Assembly (NCBI RefSeq): GCF_019075875.1
Contig: NZ_JAHOOZ010000001.1
Span: 3,658,001-3,722,000 of the forward strand
Direction of reading: 5' to 3'
DNA length: 64,000 bases
Origin: Novosphingobium sp. G106
Lineage (GTDB): Bacteria > Pseudomonadota > Alphaproteobacteria > Sphingomonadales > Sphingomonadaceae
The notes under the pieces were generated by a model. It saw nothing but the letters and a program-made list of their open reading frames with translations, searched no databases and was not told the DNA's origin. The position numbers and the translations under genes are program-made. This document shows, in pieces, positions 45,717 through 55,378 of the stretch (position 1 is the stretch's first letter; every line of letters begins with the position of its first letter).

Positions 45717-46880
45717 CTAAGCGGTCACCGTAATCTCCCGAGGACTAACGGCTGGTAGCTTCACGGTGAACGCACTGCCTGCCCTCTCACCGGCGCTCTC
45801 CACCGCAATCGACCCGCCGTGCAGTTCGACGATTTGGCGTACCAACGCCAGGCCGATCCCAAGGCCGCCGGCAGCGCGGCTGCGGTGCTCCGACACTTGC
45901 TCGAAAATTTTGAAAATCCGCGTTTGCATGTCGAGAGGAATGCCGACCCCGTCATCCTGCACACACAGCTCCACCCGGCCGTCGTCGGCGCGCACCTTCA
46001 AAGCGATATTTCCACCCGGCGGCGTATATTTGGCAGCGTTGTTCAGCAAATTCGCGATCACCTGGGCCATGCGGACCGGATCGACCTCCAACCACACCTC
46101 CTCGTTCGGCAAATCGAGGCTGAATGCGTGGTTTGCGTCATCCAGATCGACCTGGCTCGCCTCAACCGCAGCCTGGACGATCGCGCGAAGTTCGACGCGC
46201 TCCTTTCGCAGCGAAATCTTGCCTTCGCTTATCCGCGAGATGTCGAGCAAATCGTCCACCAGCCGTGTGAGATAGCCAATTCGGCGATCCATCTGGTCGC
46301 GAATTTCCGCCGCCTGTCCGGCGTCTTCCCGACGTTCCAGGAGGCGAATGCCGGCCTTGACGGCGGCCAGGGGGTTGCGCAGTTCATGCGCAAGCGTTGC
46401 GAGGAATTCGTCCTTGCGGCGGTCCGCCGTCACCAGCGCGCGTGACGCCGCCTCCAGTTCATCGCGCTGGGCGGCAACCACCTGGCGTTGGCGGCAGAGA
46501 TCGAAAAAGACGTTGGCCTTGCTCCGCAAGACATCTGACTCGATCGGCTTCTGAATGAAGTCGACGGCCCCCGCTTCGTATCCACGGAACCGGCGCCGGG
46601 CGTCCGAAGTACCGGCGGTCACGAATATGATCGGAATATTGCGCGTGCGGTCGCTCCCACGCATGAACTCGGCCAGTTCGAACCCGTCCATCCCGGGCAT
46701 CTGCACATCGAGCAGGGCCAACCCGACGTCGTGCTCCAACAACAGTTCGAGTGCTTCGTCGCCCGATCGTGCTTTGAGAATGACCAGTTCGTCGCGCTTG
46801 AGCAGGGCTTCGAGCGAGACAAGGTTTTCCTCGAGATCGTCGACAAGGAGGAAATGCACGGGAGGGAGGGGACGGGTCAT
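45717..46880 (-). CDS. Response regulator-histidine kinase hybrid (REC-HisKA-HATPase)
   Basis: A 387-aa cytoplasmic protein. The receiver is at about 8-125, with its phospho-Asp in LALLDVQMPGMDG and Lys in FIQKPI. The HisKA helix at about 155-225 has His in LAHELRNPLAAV, and the ATPase domain at about 265-380 has NLLNNAAKYTPPGG and GLGIGLALVRQI. The receiver-first order suggests it takes phosphate from the CHASE3 kinase upstream and passes it on. Its ATG overlaps the cheB-like stop (ATGA). It is the last of four co-oriented genes. Confidence 0.9.
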   Translation of the reverse strand: MTRPLPPVHFLLVDDLEENLVSLEALLKRDELVILKARSGDEALELLLEHDVGLALLDVQMPGMDGFELAEFMRGSDRTRNIPIIFVTAGTSDARRRFRGYEAGAVDFIQKPIESDVLRSKANVFFDLCRQRQVVAAQRDELEAASRALVTADRRKDEFLATLAHELRNPLAAVKAGIRLLERREDAGQAAEIRDQMDRRIGYLTRLVDDLLDISRISEGKISLRKERVELRAIVQAAVEASQVDLDDANHAFSLDLPNEEVWLEVDPVRMAQVIANLLNNAAKYTPPGGNIALKVRADDGRVELCVQDDGVGIPLDMQTRIFKIFEQVSEHRSRAAGGLGIGLALVRQIVELHGGSIAVESAGERAGSAFTVKLPAVSPREITVTA

Positions 46881-47455
46881 GATCCAGCCTTCCCGATGAG
46901 AAATTCGGCGATTGCACCCCGAGTCATGACGCGCGCGTCCGGGCACAGTTTCAGCGCCGCCCGCGGCATCGCATCGGCATAGGCATAGGCGGGGTCCTCG
47001 ACGATTACCATTCCGTTCGCCTCGGCGATCGCTCTGAGTCCAGCAGCGCCATCGGCATTGGCCCCCGTGAGGACTATCCCGATGAGCGATGCTCCGAATG
47101 CGTCAGCCGCGCTTTCGAACATCACGTCGATCGAGGGGCGCGAGTGCATCACGGGCGGATCGGCCGATAGCGACAGGGTGCCGTCGTTTTCGAGGAGCAG
47201 ATGATAATCAGAGGGGGCGAAATAGATCGTACCGGACAGCGCTGGCTCTTTGTCCTCGGCTTCGCGCACCGCCATGCGGCATTTTTTCTCGAACAGTGGC
47301 GCCAATATGTCCTGGCGATCGGCGGGAACGTGCACGACGATGACGATCGGAAGCGAGAAGTCGGCCGGGAGAACGGGGAGGATCTCGGACAGGGCCTGGA
47401 TCGCACCCGCCGATGCGCCGATCACGACCATCTTTGCTTTCGACACGGCGTTCAT
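46877..47455 (-). CDS. CheB-type methylesterase (catalytic domain only)
   Basis: A 192-aa protein that is only the CheB esterase/deamidase domain, with no receiver. The triad is Ser in VIGASAGAIQALS, His in VVHVPADRQD and Asp in TGANADGAAGL. It would remove methyl groups from glutamate side chains of a partner. It overlaps cheR upstream and the REC-kinase downstream by 4 bp each. No chemoreceptor, CheA or CheW gene is near, so the target is likely the CHASE3 kinase. Confidence 0.9.
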   Translation of the reverse strand: MNAVSKAKMVVIGASAGAIQALSEILPVLPADFSLPIVIVVHVPADRQDILAPLFEKKCRMAVREAEDKEPALSGTIYFAPSDYHLLLENDGTLSLSADPPVMHSRPSIDVMFESAADAFGASLIGIVLTGANADGAAGLRAIAEANGMVIVEDPAYAYADAMPRAALKLCPDARVMTRGAIAEFLIGKAGS

Positions 47456-48276
47456 ATGTCGCGCCTCTGGTAGATTTTCTCCGTGCGAACGAAGTCGCCG
47501 AAGGCATTCCCATGAGCGGAAAAGCGGATGCTTTCCTTTGCGCCCAGTCCGAGGAAACCATTGCGAACCAGAGAATCTCTGAACAGGCCGATGGCGCGGT
47601 CCTGCAGGGCCCGGTCGAAATAGATCATGACGTTGCGGCAGGAAATGAGGTGCATCTCGGCAAAGACCGCGTCCGTGACGAGGCTGTGGTCCGAGAACAC
47701 CACACGATCGCGAAGGCTCTTGTCGAAGGCGGCGTTGCCGTAGGCCGTCGTATAGTAATCCGAGAGCGAGGACTTGCCGCCCGAAGCGCGGTGGTTCTCG
47801 GTGAACAAAGCGATCCGATCGAGCGGGTAGATGCCCCGCGCGGCGGTCTCCAATGCGTCCTGGCTGATATCGGTCGCATAGAACAGCGTGCGCTCCTCCA
47901 AGCCCTCCTCACGAAAAAGGATCACCAGCGAATAGAGTTCCTCGCCGCCACTGCAGCCGGCGATCCAGACCTTGAGCGAGGGATAGGTGCGCAAGTGCGG
48001 CACCACATTTTCGCGCAACGCCCTGAAGTAGGAGGGATCGCGGAACATCTCGCTGACTTGCACGGTGAGATAGCCGAGCAGCCGGGGCAGCATGGCCTCG
48101 TCGTGCAACAGGGCCTCCTGCATCGCCGAGAAGGTCGCGAAACCGAGCTGCTGACGTGCCTGGCGAAGGCGCCGCCGGATCGAAGCCTGGGCATAATGCC
48201 GGAAGTCATAGTGGTAGCGCTGATGAAGCGCCTCCAGCAGCAAGCGGATCTCGATATCCTCGGTGACGTCGGACAT
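47452..48276 (-). CDS. CheR-type SAM-dependent methyltransferase
   Basis: A 274-aa CheR. The N-terminal helical domain (HYDFRHYAQASIRRRLRQA) precedes the SAM domain (VWIAGCSGGEELYSL, then TDISQDALETAARGIY and LISCRNVMIYFD). It would methylate glutamates on a partner protein. It starts 10 bp after the CHASE3 kinase stop and overlaps the cheB-like gene by 4 bp. The normal CheR motif at SAM is GCSTGEE-like; here a Gly replaces Thr. Confidence 0.92.
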   Translation of the reverse strand: MSDVTEDIEIRLLLEALHQRYHYDFRHYAQASIRRRLRQARQQLGFATFSAMQEALLHDEAMLPRLLGYLTVQVSEMFRDPSYFRALRENVVPHLRTYPSLKVWIAGCSGGEELYSLVILFREEGLEERTLFYATDISQDALETAARGIYPLDRIALFTENHRASGGKSSLSDYYTTAYGNAAFDKSLRDRVVFSDHSLVTDAVFAEMHLISCRNVMIYFDRALQDRAIGLFRDSLVRNGFLGLGAKESIRFSAHGNAFGDFVRTEKIYQRRDI

Positions 48277-48286
48277 GGGGCGGCGC

Positions 48287-51200
48287 CTACCGCGGCATCC
48301 AGACGCGGACGAGCGAGAGCAGCTTGTCCACGTCGAGCGGCTTGGCCATGTAGTCGTTCGCGCCGGCCTCGATGCAGCGCTGCTGATCGTCTGGCATTGC
48401 CTTGGCCGTGAGCGTGATGATCGGAAGCTTCTTCCAACGCGCATCCTTGCGGATATGCCGCGTCGCGGTGAGACCATCCATGACAGGCATCATGACGTCC
48501 ATGAGCACGAGATCGATCGCCTCGCGGCCCTCGCCCGCACCAGCCTCGAGCGCGGCGATCGCCTCCTGGCCATTGCGAGCAATCTCCACGATGGCCCCGC
48601 GCGGCTCGAGGATATTGGTCAGCGAATAGACGTTGCGCACGTCGTCCTCGACGATGAGGATGCGGCGTCCTTCGAGCATAGCGTCGCGGTTGCGCGCCTG
48701 CTGGATCATCTTCTGCTGCTCGGCAGGCAGCTCGGTGACCACCTGGTGGAGGAACAGCGAAACCTCGTCGAGCAAGCGCTCCGGCGAGCGAGCTCCCTTA
48801 ATGATGATCGAGTCCGAATAGCGGCGCAGGCGCTGTTCCTCGGCCACCGAAAGATCGTGGCCGGTGTACACGATGACGGGCGGGAAACCGTGAGCGGCAT
48901 CGCCGTGGATCGTCTCGAGCAGTTCGAAGCCCGAAGCGTCCGGCAAGGTCAGGTCGAGGACCATGCAATCGAAGGTGTCCTCGCGCAGGCGCTCCAGGCA
49001 CTCCGCCGCGGAACCGACGCCGACCGTCTGGACATCTCCGGACGCGAGCAGTTTGGCGACGGCATCGCGCTGGACGGGATCGTCCTCGACGATCAGGACG
49101 CGCCGCGTCGTCTGCGACAGTTTCGCCGCAAGCGCTTCCAAAACCCCGGCGAGGTCCTCCCGCTTCACGGGCTTCACCAGATAACCGATGGCGCCGAGCG
49201 ACAGGGCCGTCTGGACGTGATCGCTGGCCGAGACGACATGAACCGGGATGTGCCGGGTCCCGACGTCGCGCTTTAGTCGGTCGAGCACCGCCAGGCCCGA
49301 CTGATCGGGCAGGCCGACATCGAGCACCACGGCGCTCGGCCTGGACTCGCGTGCCAGTTCCAGCGCCTCCTCCGCCGTTCCCGCGACCAGACACTGAAAA
49401 CCCATCTCGCGCGCGAGGTCACGGACGATGGCGGCGAAACTCGTGTCGTCTTCGACCACGAGCAGTATCCGCTTGTCCGCTGCCAACGAGGTGCGGTCAT
49501 CGTCGACCCGCCGAAGCAAGGTCTGCGACGCAGCACGCGGCTGCGCGGCAGGTGGCTGCGGAGTTACGGGCCGAGCGGGAACGGCGCCCGTCGCGACGAC
49601 GGGCTCGGGCCCCAATTCCTCGCGCCCCGCAACCAGTGCCGGATCGTAAGCCAAGGGTATCGTCAAGGTGAACCGGCTGCCTTCACCCGGAACGCTGTCG
49701 AGCGTGATGGCACCGCCGAGCAGGCGCGCCAGTTCGCGCGAGATCGACAGGCCAAGGCCGGTCCCGCCGTACCTGCGGCTGATCGTGCCGTCGGCCTGGC
49801 GGAAGGCATCGAAGATTTCGCGTTGCTGGTCCTCGGCAATGCCGATCCCCGTGTCGGCAATGGTAAGTTCGAGTTCCTCCGGCAAAAAACGGCCTATCAA
49901 CAGCGTCACGCCGCCCGTCTCGGTGAACTTGAAAGCATTCGAGAGCAGGTTCTTCAGGATCTGGTCGAGACGCTGCCGATCCGTATCGATGGTCGCCGGG
50001 CAATCGTCGGCAATCGTCACATCGAACGCGAGTTTGCGCTCTGCCGCGAGTGGCTCGAACAGCTGCGTCATGTCCGCCACCAAACGGTCGAGCGCGACGG
50101 TCTCGGGGCGAATCTCGATGTGACCGGCCTCGATCTTCGAAAGATCGAGGATGTCGTTGATCAGCGCCAGCAGGTCGTTGCCCGAGGACTGGATCGTCAG
50201 CGCATATTTGACCTGATCCTCTGTCAGGTTGCCGGCGGGATTGTCACCCAGCAGCTTGGAGAGGATCAGCAGCGAATTGAGCGGCGTGCGCAGTTCATGG
50301 CTCATGTTGGCCAGGAAGTCTGACTTGTAACGGCTCGCCTGTTCGAGCTCGCGAGCCTTGAGCTCAACGATGCCGCTCGATCGGACAAGGTCGTCGCGCT
50401 GGGTTTCGAGTTGCTGCGCCTGCTCCTCGAGCTGCGCGTTGGTCTGTTCCAGTTCGACTTGCTGCTGCTCGAGCCGGGCCTGCGATTCCTTGAGCGCCCT
50501 GCCCTGCTCCTCCAGTTCCTCGTTCGATACGCGCAGCTCCTCGCTTTGCGCCTGCAGTTCCTCGGCCTGCCGCTGGGTCTCTTCGAGCAGGTTCTGCAGC
50601 TCGGCACGGAAGTGCGCCGAGCGCAGCGCCGTGCCGATAGGGGAGGACGCCAAGGCCAGAAATTCGAGCACATGGTCGTCGACCGGCTGAAGGAAGCCCA
50701 GTTCCAGCACGCCCTGTACCACGTCGTCAGCAACCGCAGGGGCTATGACCAGATGGCGAGGCCTGTCGCGGCCCAGAGCGGAACCGATCGTCAGGTAGCC
50801 CTCTGGAATGTCGCCGAGGTGCACCGGCAAACGATCGATCACGACTTGCCCCAGCAGGCCTTCGCCAGGTGAAAAGTGCTCGATGATCTGCGCGTCGCTC
50901 GGCACGCCCCGCATGGCTATGCGCTGGTATCGTCCGGCTTCGCTGGCGAAGATGGCTCCGCCTTGGGCGCCGAGGTAGCCCGCAAGAAAGGCCAGGACGT
51001 TCTCGCCAAGCTGCTGCGCCGGCTGATCTCCGAGCATTGCGGAAGCGAGCTGCGCCTGGCCGGTTTGCTGCCATTGCTGGCGCTCGCGCGCGATGTTGCC
51101 GCGGCGCAGGAGAAATCCAACGGCCAGAGTCAGGACGATGCCGAGCAGGCCCGTCAGCGCGCCGGTCAGCCAGGCAGACCTGTAGGCCCCTTCCATCTCA

Positions 51201-51757
51201 TCGACACGAATCTGCCGGAGCCGCGACTCCTCTTGCTGCATAAGTTCGAGCTGGCCGCGGATCGCATCCATTTCCGCTTTGCCGCGGTCGGTATTGACGA
51301 CTGCAACGGCGGCATCTGCGCCGGAGCCACGCCGCAGATCGATCGTCTCCTTCAGCTCGGCAAGCTTCGCCTCGGCGTGGCGCCGGAGAGTAGCCAGCCG
51401 GCCCTGCTGGACGGCGTTGTCGCGGGTGAGCTCGGCGATCCGATCGAGCGTCGTGGGTACCCGAACCAGTGCCTCGTTGTAGGGTGTGAGATATTGGTCT
51501 TTGCCCGTGAGCAGATAGCCGCGCTGGCCGGTTTCTGCGTCTTGCAGCGTCGACACCAGCTCATCGAGCGAAGTGATCACGGAGTGTGTGTGCTGCACCT
51601 TTGCCGAATCCACACGCAGCACGTTGATGTTGAAGGCCGCAACCAGACCGCCGATCACGAAAAACAGGATGATGAGCGCGAGGCCCAAACCGGCACGCAA
51701 GTTCACGCCAGGGTTCGGCCCGGATCTCAAGACAGTCGGGCGGCGCAGAAGTCGCAC
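48287..51757 (-). CDS. CHASE3-GAF hybrid sensor kinase with three receivers
   Basis: An 1156-aa kinase from a GTG at 51757. Helices at about 23-45 and 200-220 enclose a CHASE3 sensor (LQDAETGQRGYLLTG). A GAF domain (about 245-390) and a long Glu/Gln coiled coil (about 395-480) lead to HisKA (His in MSHELRTPLN), an ATPase domain (NLLSNAFKFTETGG, YGGTGLGLSIS) and three receivers: Asp in VVLDVGLPD, MVLDLTLPD and LVLMDVMMP. The coiled coil could hold CheR/CheB methylation sites. A much longer upstream frame with no typical start sequence was rejected. It leads a four-gene operon with cheR, cheB and a REC-kinase. Confidence 0.9.
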   Translation of the reverse strand: MRLLRRPTVLRSGPNPGVNLRAGLGLALIILFFVIGGLVAAFNINVLRVDSAKVQHTHSVITSLDELVSTLQDAETGQRGYLLTGKDQYLTPYNEALVRVPTTLDRIAELTRDNAVQQGRLATLRRHAEAKLAELKETIDLRRGSGADAAVAVVNTDRGKAEMDAIRGQLELMQQEESRLRQIRVDEMEGAYRSAWLTGALTGLLGIVLTLAVGFLLRRGNIARERQQWQQTGQAQLASAMLGDQPAQQLGENVLAFLAGYLGAQGGAIFASEAGRYQRIAMRGVPSDAQIIEHFSPGEGLLGQVVIDRLPVHLGDIPEGYLTIGSALGRDRPRHLVIAPAVADDVVQGVLELGFLQPVDDHVLEFLALASSPIGTALRSAHFRAELQNLLEETQRQAEELQAQSEELRVSNEELEEQGRALKESQARLEQQQVELEQTNAQLEEQAQQLETQRDDLVRSSGIVELKARELEQASRYKSDFLANMSHELRTPLNSLLILSKLLGDNPAGNLTEDQVKYALTIQSSGNDLLALINDILDLSKIEAGHIEIRPETVALDRLVADMTQLFEPLAAERKLAFDVTIADDCPATIDTDRQRLDQILKNLLSNAFKFTETGGVTLLIGRFLPEELELTIADTGIGIAEDQQREIFDAFRQADGTISRRYGGTGLGLSISRELARLLGGAITLDSVPGEGSRFTLTIPLAYDPALVAGREELGPEPVVATGAVPARPVTPQPPAAQPRAASQTLLRRVDDDRTSLAADKRILLVVEDDTSFAAIVRDLAREMGFQCLVAGTAEEALELARESRPSAVVLDVGLPDQSGLAVLDRLKRDVGTRHIPVHVVSASDHVQTALSLGAIGYLVKPVKREDLAGVLEALAAKLSQTTRRVLIVEDDPVQRDAVAKLLASGDVQTVGVGSAAECLERLREDTFDCMVLDLTLPDASGFELLETIHGDAAHGFPPVIVYTGHDLSVAEEQRLRRYSDSIIIKGARSPERLLDEVSLFLHQVVTELPAEQQKMIQQARNRDAMLEGRRILIVEDDVRNVYSLTNILEPRGAIVEIARNGQEAIAALEAGAGEGREAIDLVLMDVMMPVMDGLTATRHIRKDARWKKLPIITLTAKAMPDDQQRCIEAGANDYMAKPLDVDKLLSLVRVWMPR

Positions 51758-52333
51758 TAGTTCGTTCTCGCTAATGTGATGAGTACAGCTCCATTGGCCA
51801 GCCGAACTATCGGCTTCAACCAATCGGAAAGCGCATATGTGACGGGGATGGGGCTGCCGGAAAACGCGGTCTTCATTTCTTGCGTGCCGCCTTGTCGATA
51901 GCCGCCAACAGGTCGCAGAATTCATCGCCCTCCGCTGGCGCGTAAAGCATCTGCAATCCCGATTTCAGATTTTGCTTCGCTTCACCCGCAAGGCGTTCGC
52001 GACCTTTCTGCAGGCCAGGCCCGTCATTTTTCGTTCGACGCGGCCCCAAAGAATTTTACCCCAAAGTGATAGGCAGGCCGCTGACAGCTGACGTGCCCTA
52101 CCAAACATATCCGCATAACCTTCCGCCAAACGCCCTGCGAAATGAAAGGTTCCAGCGTCGCCTTTCAATTCGAGCCGGCGCTTCCGCATCGACAAGCAAG
52201 CAGGAGGCCCCCTAGATGGCGCCTCCCTGCAGCGAACCAATGGTGTCGTCCATCGATCTGATCTGAACGATCGGCCGCTTTCAGACAGCCGATCGGAATG
52301 TGTGAATGGCCGCAACGTCAGCCATGTTCCAAC
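51758..52333. other. Intergenic region between hybrid kinase and TonB receptor
   Basis: 576 bp that holds the promoter of the kinase operon and the 3' end of the receptor transcript. Apart from the weak small frame at 51873-52049 no convincing gene was found. Base use is less GC-biased than in the flanking genes. Confidence 0.6.
51873..52049 (-). CDS. Tentative small protein upstream of the hybrid kinase
   Basis: A 58-codon frame from a TTG at 52049. The end reads ERLAGEAKQNLKSGLQ then MLYAPAEGDEFCDLLAAID and KAARKK, which looks amphipathic and coding-like, more so than other frames here. There is no ATG start of useful length and no clear ribosome site. It could be a real small protein read from a rare start, the remnant of a gene, or chance. 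A faint likeness to small NepR-like anti-sigma factors was considered, but spacing differs. Confidence 0.25.
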   Translation of the reverse strand: MGPRRTKNDGPGLQKGRERLAGEAKQNLKSGLQMLYAPAEGDEFCDLLAAIDKAARKK

Positions 52334-54850
52334 TTAGAATTCGATGCCAAAGTCGACGCCGTAAGTACGCGGCGGGATGAAGTTGACAGAAGTCGCGATG
52401 TCCTGGACCAGCGCGAAGTTGGCGTATTTCCGATCGCTCAGGTTCTTGCCCCACACTGCCAGCTCGCCCTCGAGCCCGCCGACCTTGATGTGCCGTAGTG
52501 CCGCGCGGGCGTTGAACAGCCAGTAGGCCGGTACCGACCGCGCGGGTTCCAGCTGGGGAACGTTGACGCGCACGACCTGCGGGTCGATGTCCATATGCGA
52601 GAGATAGTTGGCGTCGCTGCGAAGCATCAAGGTCATGTCGCCGGAAATCGGCTGCGTCTCGTACATTGCCCAGAGCGTGCCCGTCACCTTCGGCCGGTTC
52701 GTCACGCGCACGGCGCCGTTGTTCGCCGCCAGCACAGCCGGGGAGACGAAGGGATACTTGGTGTCGGTGTAGCCGAGGCTGCCACCAAGCTGGAGACCGC
52801 GTGCCGGCGCCGCTGTCACTTCCAGTTCGACGCCTTGGGCTCTGATACTGCCTTGATCGAAAACAAAGGTGCTCAAGGCGGGCACGACCGCGTTGGCGAC
52901 TGCTACGCCGTAAAGGGGATCGAGAGCAGCATGCGCGATGACCGCCGACGATAGCTGACTGGTTCCTTGCGGACCCTGGAAGTGGTGGTAATCGACATGG
53001 AAAAGCGCGAGGTTTGTGCGCAGTTTGTGATCGAGGAAGTCTGCCTTCAGGCCGGCTTCGATCGAGCTCGCGGTCTCCGGCTCGTAGGGGATGCCGCCGG
53101 TCGAGCCGCCGGACACGAACGATGTGGAATATTTGGCGTAGATCAGCGTAGCCGCATTGGGCTTCCAGTTCAGGCCGACCATGTAGTTGGGCTTGGTCTT
53201 CTTGTAGGTGGGCGGCACGATGGTGTTGAGCGCTCCCGGATTGCCGTAGGTGAAGGTGCTGTCCTTCTTGTCCCGGGTGATGCGGCCGCCCGCGACCAGG
53301 CTCAATTGGTCGGTGAAATCGTATTCGAGCTGGAGGTAGGCTGCCAGCGACGTGGCGATATTGTGGAACGCGCCCTGGCGGCCGAGCGGAACGACGCCGC
53401 TGGGCGGAACCGCGACCAGGCTGAGCACCGATTGCATGCCGGTCGGGCCTCCGGCAGTGTCATTCGAGTGGAACCAGAGCGCACCGGCGGTCAGTTGGAG
53501 CTTGTCGGTGTGATAATTGACCTGAAGCTCGTCACTATACTGCTTGCTGGCCGACGTCGATTCGGTCCCGATGAGGACGAACTGGCCGCCAAGGTTGGGC
53601 GCGAGAGCATTTGCCGTCGCCTGGATGGCGGCGGCTTGGACCGTCGGAGACGCCGTGGCGAGCGCGGGGTTGGCGCTGAACGCAGCGAGGGTTGCATAGG
53701 CACCCAGGGACTGCGGCGTGAAAGTGAACGAACTGAGGCCGTCGATCGCTGCCGTCGAGAAGATGAAGTTGCTGCGATAGGCGAAGATGTTCTTGACGCT
53801 GATATTGTCGCTCGCTTGCCAGGTCGAGGTCAGGCTGTGCCCTTGGACTCGAGCGATGCGCGGGATCACCCAGCCGTTGTTGACCGCTGCCGGACGCCGG
53901 GCGGTCGGATCGGTCAGGTAAGGGGTCGGCTGGCTGTTGAGCAGCGCAGTCACGAGAGCGCCGGTGAGCGGTGCGCTCGGGTTGTAGCCGACGAAGCCCG
54001 TACCATCGGGCGTGCCCGCATCCTCGTTTCGGTCGAACTTGTAGACCGTCTTGAAACTGTCGCTGGGCTCGAACTTGACGGCGGCGAAGTAAGAGTTGCT
54101 ATCGGTCGTACCCAGCCATTTCACCGACTGCTGCGTATTGCCGTAGCGTGGCCCCGCCGAATTGCGATTCCAGATCACCCCTGCATCGGCGTTCCGGATG
54201 TCTCCGCGTTGGTAGTGCCGGACGAATGAAAAATAGGCGCTGAACGGACCGATCTGAGGCGTATCCGCGGTAAAGCGGATCCGATACTGATCGTAGTTGC
54301 CGTAAGAAAATTCGGCCTTGACGTGAGGATCGCCGGTCGGATCGCGGGTGGTGACGCTTACCGCACCGCCCGTCGCATTGCGGCCGAAGAGAGTGCCCTG
54401 CGGACCGCGCAGCACTTCGATCCGCGCGACATCGGGCAAGTCGAAGATCGTGCCGCGGGGACTGGAGAGATACACGTTGTCCAAGTAGATCGAGATCTGC
54501 TTGTCCGATCCGGCAACGACGCCGAAGCTGACCTGGCCGCGCATCGTAAACGCGGGCAGCTGGATACCGCCGGCCGAAGGCCGGACGGTCAGGCCCGGCG
54601 CCAAACCCGAGAGGTCATTGACGTTGTAGATACGGTTCGCCTCCAGCGTTTGCTGGGTGAACGCGGTGATCGCGATCGGAACGTCCTGCATGCTCTGCTC
54701 ACGCTTCTGAGCAGTGACGACGATCTCCTGCAGACCGGTGTTGCTGTTGTCGGTGGCGGTGGCCTCCTGGGCCCACGCCTGAACCGGGGCGAATGCGACC
54801 GGGACAAGCATCGTCGAAACGAGCATGAACGTGCGGATTCCGGATGTCAT
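52334..54850 (-). CDS. TonB-dependent receptor, orphan
   Basis: An 838-aa outer-membrane receptor. The signal peptide ends near APVQAWAQE, and the TonB box lies in LQEIVVTAQKREQ. The plug has VPIAITAFTQQTLE, IYLDNVYLSSPRGTIFDLP and EVLRGPQGTLFGRNATGGAV, typical of the large sphingomonad receptor family. The barrel ends in RTYGVDFGIEF. ATG 54850 has GGAGGTG six bases upstream. No substrate enzyme is adjacent on the same strand, so the ligand is unknown. It might be iron-chelate, vitamin or an aromatic compound. Confidence 0.9.
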   Translation of the reverse strand: MTSGIRTFMLVSTMLVPVAFAPVQAWAQEATATDNSNTGLQEIVVTAQKREQSMQDVPIAITAFTQQTLEANRIYNVNDLSGLAPGLTVRPSAGGIQLPAFTMRGQVSFGVVAGSDKQISIYLDNVYLSSPRGTIFDLPDVARIEVLRGPQGTLFGRNATGGAVSVTTRDPTGDPHVKAEFSYGNYDQYRIRFTADTPQIGPFSAYFSFVRHYQRGDIRNADAGVIWNRNSAGPRYGNTQQSVKWLGTTDSNSYFAAVKFEPSDSFKTVYKFDRNEDAGTPDGTGFVGYNPSAPLTGALVTALLNSQPTPYLTDPTARRPAAVNNGWVIPRIARVQGHSLTSTWQASDNISVKNIFAYRSNFIFSTAAIDGLSSFTFTPQSLGAYATLAAFSANPALATASPTVQAAAIQATANALAPNLGGQFVLIGTESTSASKQYSDELQVNYHTDKLQLTAGALWFHSNDTAGGPTGMQSVLSLVAVPPSGVVPLGRQGAFHNIATSLAAYLQLEYDFTDQLSLVAGGRITRDKKDSTFTYGNPGALNTIVPPTYKKTKPNYMVGLNWKPNAATLIYAKYSTSFVSGGSTGGIPYEPETASSIEAGLKADFLDHKLRTNLALFHVDYHHFQGPQGTSQLSSAVIAHAALDPLYGVAVANAVVPALSTFVFDQGSIRAQGVELEVTAAPARGLQLGGSLGYTDTKYPFVSPAVLAANNGAVRVTNRPKVTGTLWAMYETQPISGDMTLMLRSDANYLSHMDIDPQVVRVNVPQLEPARSVPAYWLFNARAALRHIKVGGLEGELAVWGKNLSDRKYANFALVQDIATSVNFIPPRTYGVDFGIEF

Positions 54851-55378
54851 GATGTTCACCTCCCTCTCCTCTTCGCGTGCTGGGTCAGCAAGATTGTCTG
54901 CCACCGCGAATGATTTTTAGAGGTGCACGACGACGCCCACGTCTGTCCTCTCATGCAACTCGCGAAGCATGACACAGAGTGGAAACAAATCCAAGCGCTT
55001 GCTTCGGCCCCACGAACAAGGAGCCCATAAGCCGACAATCAGGGCAATGTGGAATGTTTTGGTAATCCGGCATCGCCGGCCAGCAGGAAGCCCGGAGCAA
55101 ACAATCCTGAGGGGCAAGGCCGACGCTCTCCAGAACTCCGGCCCTGGTTGGCGATAACGACCAAATGTTCATCTTGCGGCAAGCTGACCGCAACGCTGCA
55201 AGGCGCACAGATTGCGCGTTATCGCTTGCGTTTACGTACGCCGGAAAGCTCCTGCCTCAAGCCTCGTGTCGAACGAAGATCTGAGCACCTCGCAGCAGGG
55301 AATCGCTGGTTTGATCAAAACGGGAGCCGTCGCCGAGACGAGACGTTCCCGTTCCGCCAGGATCGAGAGAGACTTCTC
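54851..55378. other. Divergent region between TonB receptor and dioxygenase gene
   Basis: 528 bp without a supported gene. It is relatively AT-rich and must carry the promoters of both flanking genes. An open frame upstream of the dioxygenase contains TKCSSCGKLTATLQGAQ, a zinc-ribbon-like scrap, but it has no good start and no clear coding bias, so it was not called. Confidence 0.55.

Noticed and set aside
51965..52315. 116-codon minus-strand frame between kinase and receptor
   Set aside because: Arg/Ser-rich, no family, no ribosome site; another frame (51873-52049) looks more coding-like at its end.
52967..54229. 420-codon plus-strand open frame
   Set aside because: Antisense of the orphan TonB receptor; Arg/Gly/Asp-rich shadow.
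55049..55378. N-terminal extension of the dioxygenase
   Set aside because: The extension has no homologous features; MNNIRIFDDV is a natural family start and the upstream sequence is intergenic in character.
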